Assembly (NCBI RefSeq): GCF_001184025.1
Contig: NZ_BBYG01000021.1
Coordinates: forward strand, 62,001 to 126,000
From: Streptomyces maremycinicus
GTDB taxonomy: Bacteria; Actinomycetota; Actinomycetes; Streptomycetales; Streptomycetaceae
Direction of reading: 5' to 3'
DNA: 64,000 nt
The position numbers were made by a program, and so were the translations under genes. Shown one piece after another: positions 55,013 to 61,570 of this stretch. The notes below the pieces were generated by a model. That model did not search any database and was not told the DNA's origin. It worked only from the letters and a program-made list of their open reading frames with translations. Position 1 is the first letter of the stretch. Each line of letters opens with the position of its first letter.

Positions 55013-55065
55013 GACGCGCGTAGAAAATACAGTGAACATATGTCCATCGGATTTCTACGCGCGTC
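55013..55065. promoter_or_regulatory. Perfect 14-bp inverted repeat upstream of the nuclease gene
   Basis: GACGCGCGTAGAAA (55013–55026) and TTTCTACGCGCGTC (55052–55065) are exact inverted copies 25 bases apart. The space between is unusually A/T-rich for this genome and contains CATATG and, on the minus strand, GTTCAC. This may be a two-site operator flanking the promoter. Confidence 0.55.
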
Positions 55066-55158
55066 AATCTCCTGCGTGGTCACGCCACTTGTCAAGGTTT
55101 CGGCCATGTACGCCGCCCGGCGGGGAGATGAACCGGGCGGCATGGGTCCATACCCGTC

Positions 55159-55164
55159 TAGGCT
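55159..55164 (+). promoter_or_regulatory. Candidate -10 for the 475-residue protein gene
   Basis: TAGGCT fits the actinobacterial -10 pattern and lies 58 nt before the start codon. No clear -35 is seen. Confidence 0.25.
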
Positions 55165-55222
55165 GAGTGGCCCAGTGCCCCGAGCGGGCCGGTGGCACCA
55201 CGCGCCCTAGGAGAACCAGCCG

Positions 55223-56650
55223 ATGTCAGACAGCTCCCCCCTGCCGCCGGTGCGGCTGCACCACGAAGCGGAGCTGGCGCGAGAAGCGCTGTCCACGCCG
55301 TTGCTCTCCCGGGCCGCCCTGCTCGCCCGCTGGGCCGGTCCCGACACCCGGGTCGACGCCGGGGGCGGGCTCGTCGAGGACCAGCTGGCGCCCGCCGCCG
55401 AGGTGCTGGGGCTGACCGGGGACGACGCGGTCGCCTACGCGAGCGAGGCCTGGCGGGTCGCCGTGGACGCCGGGCTCGTCGAGGTCGTGGACGAGGAGGC
55501 CGGGACCGTCACGGCCGGTGAGGACCTGGCCCTGCTGACCGGCGGCTCCCCGCACGACATCCTCGCCGTCTGGCTCGGCGCCCTGGAGACCGTGCTCGCC
55601 GACGCGTCCGTCCCGGACCTGGACGAGCTGATGGAGGCCATGGACGAGGGCGGCGAGGTCGACCTCTCCCGGCTCGACTGGAACCCCGAGGCCGAGGCCG
55701 AGTTCCTCGACGGGGTGCTCGGCAACCTCTACCTGCTCACCGCCAGTGAGGAGGGCCCCGGCGACGCCCCGGTCCCGCTGCCCGCCCTCGCCGCGTCGAT
55801 GATCATCCCCGGTGACATGGACGAGCCCACCAACGACGTCCTGGAACAGGTCTCCGACGCGATGATGCGGCTCGACGACCAGTTCCGGCTCCTGGAGCCG
55901 ATCGGGATCGTCGCCTACCGGCCCGTCGACGAGGACCTGATGGTGGACCCCGAGGAGGAGCCCACCGCCCCCCTCGACGAGACCGACGTCTCCCGCTACG
56001 GCATGGTCCGGCTCACCCCTCTCGGCGTGTACGGGCTGCGCGCCCGGCTGCTGGAGGCCGGCTTCCACGCCCCGGCCGTCGGCGACCTCGCCGACAAGGG
56101 CGCCGACGTGCTGCTCGACGGCAGCGCCGGCTACGGCTCGCGCGCCGCTCTCGCCGAGACCGAGCAGTGGCTCGTGCGCCGCGAACCCCTCGACGCCGCA
56201 CGGGAGTTGCTGGCCGCTGCCCGGGGCACGGACCCCGGCGCCCCACTGCGCCGGCTGCGCTGTCAGCAGGCCCTGTCGCTGGTGGGCGGCCAGGCCGAAC
56301 CCGCCGTCCGCGAGGTCCTCGACGACCCCGAACTCGGCGGCCTCGCCCGCGTCTGGCTCAGCGAGCTCGGCGCCGGGGACGTGCCGGCGCCCTCCGAGGA
56401 CCTGGTCTTCTGGCTGACCATCGACACGGTGGCGGCGCAGCTCGCCGCCGAGGGCAACTCCGAGGAGCTCCAGGCCCTCGTCGAGGGGCTGGCCCAGCAG
56501 CACAGCGGATTCTTCTCGGCGGCCTGGCGCGTCGACCACCCGGCCACCCCGGACGTCCTGGAGGCGATGGGCCGTCTGCACCCGGACAAGCGGATCGCCA
56601 AGGAAGCCCGCAAGGCGGCCTTCAAGGCACGCTCGCAGCAGGGCGGATGA
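55223..56650 (+). CDS. Conserved protein of unknown function (475 residues)
   Basis: The protein is acidic, without signal peptide or membrane helices. Residues ~85–270 are rich in Asp/Glu with LDWNPEAEAEFLDGVLGN; the C-terminal half is helical and repeat-like (AARELLAAARGTDPGAPLRR, LRCQQALSLVGGQAEPAVRE), suggestive of a HEAT/ARM-like solenoid. The ending RIAKEARKAAFKARSQ is basic and helical. The ATG has a GGAG ribosome site. I recognise no catalytic motif. Confidence 0.75.
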   Translation: MSDSSPLPPVRLHHEAELAREALSTPLLSRAALLARWAGPDTRVDAGGGLVEDQLAPAAEVLGLTGDDAVAYASEAWRVAVDAGLVEVVDEEAGTVTAGEDLALLTGGSPHDILAVWLGALETVLADASVPDLDELMEAMDEGGEVDLSRLDWNPEAEAEFLDGVLGNLYLLTASEEGPGDAPVPLPALAASMIIPGDMDEPTNDVLEQVSDAMMRLDDQFRLLEPIGIVAYRPVDEDLMVDPEEEPTAPLDETDVSRYGMVRLTPLGVYGLRARLLEAGFHAPAVGDLADKGADVLLDGSAGYGSRAALAETEQWLVRREPLDAARELLAAARGTDPGAPLRRLRCQQALSLVGGQAEPAVREVLDDPELGGLARVWLSELGAGDVPAPSEDLVFWLTIDTVAAQLAAEGNSEELQALVEGLAQQHSGFFSAAWRVDHPATPDVLEAMGRLHPDKRIAKEARKAAFKARSQQGG

Positions 56651-56698
56651 GCCGGGCCCGATGACGCGGTGACGCGGGGCGGGCGCCAGTCGCGCGGC

Positions 56699-56758
56699 GC
56701 GGGCGGGACTGGGGCGGCGCGGGCGGGAGTCGGGCGGTGCGGGCGGGAGTCGGGCGGT
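56699..56758. repeat. 20-bp tandem repeat, three copies
   Basis: GCGGGCGGGAGTCGGGCGGT repeats at 56719 and 56739, with a diverged copy at 56699. It lies between the 475-residue gene and phoX, upstream of the PHO box. Confidence 0.85.
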
Positions 56759-56837
56759 GCGCGGCTCGGGGTTCTTCGGGCTTGCGCGGCCCGACGCGTA
56801 CGGATTCACGGAAGCGGGTCCCCTGAAGTCGCCTTCC

Positions 56838-56855
56838 GTTCAACTCCCGTTCAGG
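56838..56855 (+). promoter_or_regulatory. PHO box upstream of phoX
   Basis: GTTCAAC (56838) and GTTCAGG (56849) are direct repeats with an exact 11-base period, matching the GTTCACC-N4 repeat bound by PhoP in Streptomyces. The site lies about 75 nt upstream of a PhoX-family phosphatase gene, as expected for phosphate-starvation control. Confidence 0.7.
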
Positions 56856-56929
56856 CATGGACGGGACGGTGACGCCGAACCGAGGTCCGCCACCCTCCAC
56901 GGCACTTCCACCGCGTCTCAGGAGACACC

Positions 56930-58393
56930 ATGTCGCTCACCCGCAGGGACTTCGCCCGACAATCCGCGATCACCGGTGCCGGGGTCGCGCTGGCGGGCAG
57001 CGTCGGCGCCCTCGCCACCGCGCCGAACGCCCTCGCGTCCACCGAGACCGAGACCGCGGCGGACACCGCGGAGGCGAAGCAGACGTCGGCCTCCGGACAC
57101 CACGGGGTCGGCTACGGTCCGCTGCTGCCCGACCCCGACGGCATCCTCGCGCTGCCCGCTGGATTCGAGTACCGCGTCATCACCTACAGCGGCAGGACGA
57201 AGCTGGAGTCCGGCGAGATCACGCCGTCCAACCACGACGGCACCGCCGCCTTCAGCGGCCCGCGCGGCGCGACCCTGCTCGTCAACAACCACGAGCTGAA
57301 GGGCCCGCGCGCGAGCTGGGCGTACCCGGTCCCGCTCACCGAGGGCCTCGTCTACGACCCGGCGGCGGCCGGCGGCTGCACGGTCGTCGAGGTGCGCCCC
57401 GGCGGCCATGTCGCGGAATGGGTCGGCATCGCCGGCACCTCCACCAACTGCGCGGGCGGCACCACCCCCTGGGACACCTGGCTGACCGGTGAGGAGACCG
57501 AGGACAAGGCCGGCCAGAACGGCATGACCAAGGACCACGGCTACATCTTCGAGGTCGACCCCGCGGACCGCCGCGCCAACCGTGCCCCCAAGCCCATCAA
57601 GGCGTTCGGCCGGTACGCCCACGAGGCCGTCGTCATCGACCCCAAGCGCGGCCACGCCTACCTCACCGAGGACGCCTCGGGCCCCAACGGACTGCTCTTC
57701 CGCTGGACCCCGCCGGCCGGGTTCCGTCACGGCCGCGGCAAGCTGCGCACCCTCGCCGACGACGCCGGCGTCCTCCAGGCCTTCAAGTGCTTCGACTCCG
57801 GCGGCAAGTTCGTCGACGACCTCTCCCGGGCCACGAAGATCGGCACGGTCTACGGCGTCGACTGGATCGACGTCCCCGACCGCGACGCCAGGTCGGTGCC
57901 CGTCCGCAAGCAGTTCACCGACGGTCAGGTCACCCGCGCCCGCAAGCTGGAGGGCATGTGGTGGGGCGACGGAGGCACCTACATCGTCTCCTCCTACGCC
58001 CGTGACGAGAGCCCCGTCCAGCACGACGGCGCCGTCTGGTTCTACGACCCCAAGCGCCGCACCCTGACCCTGAAGGTGCTGCTCGGCGTCAACCCCGACC
58101 CGTCCGTCGACGGCGCCTTCGACGGCCCCGACAACATCACCGTCTCCCCGTACGGCGGCCTCGTCATCGCCGAGGACGGCGAGGGCGTCCAGCACCTGTT
58201 CGGCGCCACCGACAGCGGCCGCACCTATCCCATCGCCCGCAACGAACTGAACATCGGCACCGCGGACGAACCGGAATACAGCGAGTTCACCGGCGTCACC
58301 TTCTCGCCCGACGGCCACACCCTGTACGCCAACATCCAGACCCCGGGCATCATGCTGGCGATCACCGGACCCTGGAAGCGCCAGAAGCGGTAA
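56930..58393 (+). CDS. phoX: PhoX-family alkaline phosphatase (DUF839), Tat-exported
   Basis: PhoX enzymes are secreted, calcium/iron-dependent phosphatases that release phosphate from organic esters. The 487-residue protein starts with a Tat signal (TRRDF at residues 4–8, then a hydrophobic stretch ending NALA-ST) and contains the DUF839 beta-propeller pattern: LLVNNHELKGPRASW, GIAGTSTNCAGGTTPWDTWL, TGEETED, FGRYAHEAVVIDP, YLTEDASGPNGLLFRW, and GPDNITVSPYGGLVIAEDG. A PHO box lies upstream. The Y RNA locus follows directly, in the same direction. Confidence 0.9.
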   Translation: MSLTRRDFARQSAITGAGVALAGSVGALATAPNALASTETETAADTAEAKQTSASGHHGVGYGPLLPDPDGILALPAGFEYRVITYSGRTKLESGEITPSNHDGTAAFSGPRGATLLVNNHELKGPRASWAYPVPLTEGLVYDPAAAGGCTVVEVRPGGHVAEWVGIAGTSTNCAGGTTPWDTWLTGEETEDKAGQNGMTKDHGYIFEVDPADRRANRAPKPIKAFGRYAHEAVVIDPKRGHAYLTEDASGPNGLLFRWTPPAGFRHGRGKLRTLADDAGVLQAFKCFDSGGKFVDDLSRATKIGTVYGVDWIDVPDRDARSVPVRKQFTDGQVTRARKLEGMWWGDGGTYIVSSYARDESPVQHDGAVWFYDPKRRTLTLKVLLGVNPDPSVDGAFDGPDNITVSPYGGLVIAEDGEGVQHLFGATDSGRTYPIARNELNIGTADEPEYSEFTGVTFSPDGHTLYANIQTPGIMLAITGPWKRQKR

Positions 58394-58440
58394 TTCACCG
58401 GCGCCGTTTAATTCGTTCGCGACTTCCGTGCTGCGTCTCC

Positions 58441-58446
58441 TAGATT
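58441..58446 (+). promoter_or_regulatory. -10 element for the Y RNA transcript
   Basis: TAGATT is an excellent actinobacterial -10. A start about 7 nt downstream would put the 5' end around 58453, a few bases before the first RNA helix. The -35 region (TTCGCG at 58416) is weak. Confidence 0.5.
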
Positions 58447-58460
58447 GAGATCACGACAAC

Positions 58461-58539
58461 GCACCTCCCGGTGCGCAGGCTGCGGCTACTTCTTTGCAAC
58501 AGAAATCGACGCCGCCGACGACTCGATCTCGGGAGGCGC
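58461..58539 (+). ncRNA. Y RNA-like element 1 (short form, no tRNA module)
   Basis: The ends pair as CCTCCCG (58464–58470) with CGGGAGG (58530–58536), extendable to 10 positions with one mismatch. Inside follow a conserved 5' strand GTGCGCAGGC and a conserved 3' strand GCCGAC...GATCTCGGG, with the GGC/GCC inner helix, and a ~25-base apical loop. The 26 bases at 58467–58492 match element 2 at 23 positions. Its place directly upstream of a Ro60 gene and its single-stem architecture are what is known for bacterial Y RNAs, which bind Ro60 and cover its ring. Exact ends are not known. Confidence 0.7.
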
Positions 58540-58551
58540 AGCATTGCGGTG

Positions 58552-58692
58552 GGTGCCCGGTGCGCAGGCAACGGTTACTTCATTGGATCGGACGGTCGCG
58601 GGTTCGAGTCCCGTCATCGACTCTGGGTCGATGTAGCTCAGTCGGGTAGAGCATCTGGCTAAGTCCGTCGCCGACTCCTGATCTCGGGCACC
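58552..58692 (+). ncRNA. Y RNA-like element 2 with a permuted tRNA-like module (YrlA type)
   Basis: GGTGCCCG (58552–58559) pairs with CGGGCACC (58685–58692). The inner strands match element 1. The enclosed module holds a T arm (GCGGG-TTCGAGT-CCCGT, 58598–58614), the 3' acceptor strand CATCGAC (58615–58621), a 5-base loop TCTGG, the 5' acceptor strand GTCGATG (58627–58633), TA, and a D arm (GCTC-AGTCGGGTA-GAGC, 58636–58652). The tRNA halves are thus swapped and joined through the acceptor end. The Y stem emerges where the anticodon arm would be. This is the plan of Salmonella YrlA, a tRNA mimic bound by Ro60. Confidence 0.78.
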
Positions 58693-58716
58693 TTCCCCAT
58701 GCTGCGCCACTCCCCG

Positions 58717-58753
58717 ATACACGATGTATTGAGTATTGAATTCGGGGGAATTC
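58717..58753 (+). promoter_or_regulatory. Palindromes in front of rsr
   Basis: ATACA-CGA-TGTAT (58717–58729) is a perfect short inverted repeat. GAATTC-GGGG-GAATTC (58738–58753) can form a hairpin that would hide the GGGGGA ribosome site of rsr. The first could be an operator, the second a translational control; both are inference. Confidence 0.4.
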
Positions 58754-58756
58754 ATC

Positions 58757-60346
58757 ATGGCGCGCTTCAATGTCCGTGCCCGTGAGCCGCGGCCCACCTC
58801 GCCCGTGACCACCACGGGCCGTACGCTCCGCACGCACGAGGGCGGCCGAGGGTACGAGCGGGACGCCCGCTCCGAGCTCTTCCTGCTCGCGGTGGCCAAC
58901 TTCGTCTCCCAGCGGACCTTCTACGAGACCGGCGCCGCCCGCGACGACCGCTACACGACGCTGGTGCGCGAACTCGCCGTCAGCGACCCGTCCTGGACGG
59001 CCGGACTGCTCGGCTGGCTGCGCGGCGAGGGCAACCTGCGTACCGCCGCGGTCGTCGGCGCCGCCGAGTACGTCAAGGCGCGTCTGGCGGCGGGCGTCAC
59101 CGCGGGCCCGTCGAACCGGCAGGTCGTGGACTCCGTGCTGCGGCGGCCCGACGAGCCCGGCGAACTGCTCGCGTACTGGACGGCCACGTACGGCCGCAGC
59201 GTTCCCAAGCCCGTCAAGCGCGGGATCGCCGACGCCGTGCGGCGGCTGTACACCAGCAGGTCGCTGCTGAAGTACGACACCGCGTCCAAGGGCTACCGCT
59301 TCGGTGACGTCCTCAACCTGGTGCACGCGGCGCCGGACCCGGACAAGCCCTGGCAGGGCGAGCTGTTCCGGTACGCGCTGGACCGCCGGCACCACCCGGA
59401 CACGGCTGTGCCGCCCGCCTCGGACCGCGTCCTGAACACGCACCGCGAGCTGATGGCGCTGCCCGTCGAGGACCGGCGGGCGGTGGTCACCTCGCAGGCC
59501 GGGGCCGAACGGCTCGCGACGGCCGGCATGACCTGGGAGGCGCTGGCGGGCTGGCTCCAGGGGCCGATGGACAGGGCGGCCTGGGAGGCGGTCATCCCCT
59601 CGATGGGGGCCATGGCCGCGACCCGCAACCTGCGCAACTTCGACGAGGCGGGTGTCTCCGACGAGGTCGCCGCGCGGGTGGCGGCGAAGATCAGCGACCC
59701 GGCCGAGGTGGCGCGCTCGCGGCAGTACCCCTTCCGGTACCTCGCCGCGTACCAGCACGCGCCGTCGCTGCGCTGGGCGTACCCGCTGGAGCGGGCGCTC
59801 GGCCACTCGCTGGCCAACGTGCCCGCCCTGCCCGGCCGGACGCTGGTGCTCGTCGACCGGTCCGGTTCGATGTTCTACGCACGGTTGTCGGACCGTTCCG
59901 AGCTCAGCCGGGCCGACGCGGCGGCGATCTTCGGCACGGCGCTCGCACTGCGGGCGGCCGACGCCGATCTCGTCGAGTTCGGCACCAGCAGCAACACGAT
60001 CACGTTCCGTCAGGAGGATTCGATGCTGAAGATTCTGGAGCGCTTCGGAGACCTCGGTGGTACGGACACCACCGAGGCCGTGCGCCGGCACTACCGCGGC
60101 CACGACCGGGTGCTGATCGTCACCGACGAGCAGTACGCGGCCGGCCGCCACGGCGCCCCGACCGACCAGGTTCCGGCGCACGTTCCGGTCTACACCTGGA
60201 ACCTGGCCGGCCACCGCGCGGGCCACGGCCCGTCGGGCAAGGGGAACCGGCACACCTTCGGCGGCCTGTCGGACGCCGCCTTCCGGATGGTGCCGCTGCT
60301 CGAGGCCGCCGACGACACCCGCTGGCCGTGGGTGGCCGCGGCCTGA
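58757..60346 (+). CDS. rsr: Ro60 orthologue, TROVE-domain RNA-binding protein (Rsr)
   Basis: Ro60 proteins are HEAT-repeat rings that bind misfolded RNA ends in their hole and Y RNAs on their outside, and in bacteria act in RNA decay and stress recovery. The 529-residue protein has the TROVE domain over residues ~20–350 (VANFVSQRTFYETGAARDDRY region, WLRGEGNLRTAAVVGAAEYV, MGAMAATRNLRNFDEAGVSD) and a C-terminal von Willebrand A fold with an intact metal site: D367-R-S369-G-S371 and T436 in GGTDTTEA. The ATG at 58757 has GGGGGA upstream; a TTG 7 codons earlier is possible. Two Y RNA-like elements lie just upstream. Confidence 0.93.
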   Translation: MARFNVRAREPRPTSPVTTTGRTLRTHEGGRGYERDARSELFLLAVANFVSQRTFYETGAARDDRYTTLVRELAVSDPSWTAGLLGWLRGEGNLRTAAVVGAAEYVKARLAAGVTAGPSNRQVVDSVLRRPDEPGELLAYWTATYGRSVPKPVKRGIADAVRRLYTSRSLLKYDTASKGYRFGDVLNLVHAAPDPDKPWQGELFRYALDRRHHPDTAVPPASDRVLNTHRELMALPVEDRRAVVTSQAGAERLATAGMTWEALAGWLQGPMDRAAWEAVIPSMGAMAATRNLRNFDEAGVSDEVAARVAAKISDPAEVARSRQYPFRYLAAYQHAPSLRWAYPLERALGHSLANVPALPGRTLVLVDRSGSMFYARLSDRSELSRADAAAIFGTALALRAADADLVEFGTSSNTITFRQEDSMLKILERFGDLGGTDTTEAVRRHYRGHDRVLIVTDEQYAAGRHGAPTDQVPAHVPVYTWNLAGHRAGHGPSGKGNRHTFGGLSDAAFRMVPLLEAADDTRWPWVAAA

Positions 60347-60367
60347 GCGCCGGGACCCGGTTCGGCC
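60347..60367. other. Short gap between rsr and the SnoaL-like remnant
   Basis: Nothing recognisable. The nearest hairpin that could terminate rsr is a perfect 12-bp stem (60426–60437 with 60448–60459) that lies inside the remnant gene. Confidence 0.4.
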
Positions 60368-60606
60368 GAGTCGTGAGACCTGGTAATGGCCGATGAGCAA
60401 CCGGTGGTCGGCCGTCATGCCGAGGGGCCGGGAGTCGTAGTAGTCCGCGACTCCCGGCCTTCCCGTGCTGTACGGGCGCAGGCCCCGGAAGACCGCGTCC
60501 CCGGTGAAGCGGGCGGCGACCCGCCCGGGTGCGTGCGCGTCGACCGCGGCCTTCCACCGGTCCAGTACGCCGCGCGGGATCGCCTCGTCGTCCGTCGTAC
60601 CGCTGC
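60368..60606 (-). pseudogene. Remnant of a SnoaL-like (SgcJ/EcaC, DUF4440-type) gene with an internal deletion
   Basis: On the minus strand an open stretch encodes GVLDRWKAAVDAHAPGRVAA, RFTGDAVFRGLRPYSTGRPG and VADYYDSRPLGMTADHRLL, which is the N-terminal half of a nuclear-transport-factor-2-like protein. It then jumps directly to IGHYQVSRL, the family's C-terminal end. About 50 residues between are missing, and the normal stop after SRL is lost, so the frame runs on antisense to rsr. There is no good start codon. I read it as an inactivated gene with an in-frame deletion near 60394. Confidence 0.55.
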
Positions 60607-60609
60607 TCG

Positions 60610-60673
60610 CCCGGCGTGAGTCCTGCGTCAGCCCTGCCGTGAGCCCTGCGTCGGCCCGGCGTGAGCCTTGCGG
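60610..60673. repeat. 22–23-bp tandem repeat, about three copies
   Basis: CCCGGCGTGAGTCCTGCGTC and diverged versions start at 60610, 60632 and 60655. They lie upstream of the SnoaL-like remnant and the GntR promoter. Confidence 0.75.
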
Positions 60674-60702
60674 GGGCGGTCGACTGATATCTAACATTTC
60701 AG
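60668..60702 (+). promoter_or_regulatory. Promoter and possible operator of the GntR regulator
   Basis: TTGCGG (60668–60673) and TAACAT (60692–60697) have 18-base spacing and would start transcription about at the ATG (60706), suggesting a leaderless message. CTGATAT and ATTTCAG (60684–60702) form an imperfect inverted repeat over the -10, a plausible autorepression site. Confidence 0.4.
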
Positions 60703-60705
60703 TTC

Positions 60706-61434
60706 ATGGAGACTGTGCCGCGCACTCTGCTCAGGGACCGCGCCTACGCGGCGATCCGGGACGCCATCGTGGCCGGGGAGATCGCCCCCGGCGCGGCGGT
60801 GCGCGACGCCGATCTCGCCGAGCGGCTCGGGCTGTCCCGGGCGCCGGTGCGGGAGGCGTTCGCCCGGCTCGTGGACGAGGGGCTGCTGGAGAGCAAGCCG
60901 CAGAGCTACACACGGGTGACCCCGGTCGTCGCCGCCGAGGTAAGGGACGCGGCCGCCGTGGTCGGCGCGATGCACGAGCTGGTCACCCGGGTGGCCGTGC
61001 CCCGGCTGTTCGCGGCGGACGTCGAGGTCATGCGCGAGGCCAACGAGCGGTTCACCGGCGCGGTACGGGCCGGGGACGTGGACGCGGCCCTGAGCGCCGA
61101 CGACGCCCTGCACGACGTTCTCGTCCGGGCCGCCGGCAACCGCGCGGCGGCCGCGACCATCGCCCGCTACACCCCTCTCATCCGGCGGCTGGAGCGACGG
61201 CGCTTCGGCGAGGGCGGCACCTGCCGTTCGGCCGGACTGCACGGCCGGCTGATCGAGGCCTGCGCGGGCGGTGACGTGGACGGCGCGGTCCGTGTCACGG
61301 CGGAGATCTGGCACACCCTCGCGGACCTCGCCGACCCCGAAGACCTCGCGGACCTCGCCGAATCCGAAGACCTCGCGGACCTCGTCGGCCCCGAAAACCC
61401 TGCGGCCGGCCGGCCGAGCGATCGACCGGCGTGA
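60706..61434 (+). CDS. GntR-family regulator (FCD domain)
   Basis: The 242-residue protein has a GntR winged helix at residues ~8–75 (RDRAYAAIRDAIVAGEIAPG, DLAERLGLSRAPVREAFARL) and an all-helical FCD ligand domain with the metal-site residues DDALHDVLV and HGRLIEACAGGD. The C-terminus carries three 9-residue repeats (LADLADPED, LADLAESED, LADLVGPEN) from a 27-bp DNA repeat, an extra tail not typical of the family. It lies 136 nt upstream of ACC deaminase in the same direction and probably controls it (inference). Confidence 0.9.
   Translation: METVPRTLLRDRAYAAIRDAIVAGEIAPGAAVRDADLAERLGLSRAPVREAFARLVDEGLLESKPQSYTRVTPVVAAEVRDAAAVVGAMHELVTRVAVPRLFAADVEVMREANERFTGAVRAGDVDAALSADDALHDVLVRAAGNRAAAATIARYTPLIRRLERRRFGEGGTCRSAGLHGRLIEACAGGDVDGAVRVTAEIWHTLADLADPEDLADLAESEDLADLVGPENPAAGRPSDRPA
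61318..61398. repeat. 27-bp in-frame tandem repeat in the GntR gene
   Basis: Three units beginning CTCGCGGACCTCG start at 61318, 61345 and 61372. They keep the reading frame and add three 9-residue repeats to the protein's C-terminus. Confidence 0.9.
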
Positions 61435-61570
61435 CCGGCCGACGACGGGACTGTCCGACCGTATGCCCGAATGGCCGCGTGGCCACGTGACCGACGCGGC
61501 CGAGTGACCCGGCGGTCCACCGCTCCAGCCGGACGACCGCTCCAGGCGACCCACTGCTCCAGGAGGCCCC

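Noticed and set aside
58598..58653. A normal tRNA gene
   Set aside because: T-arm and D-arm signatures are present, but in swapped order, with no anticodon arm between D and T arms. The element is enclosed in a Y-type helix matching a second copy that has no tRNA part.
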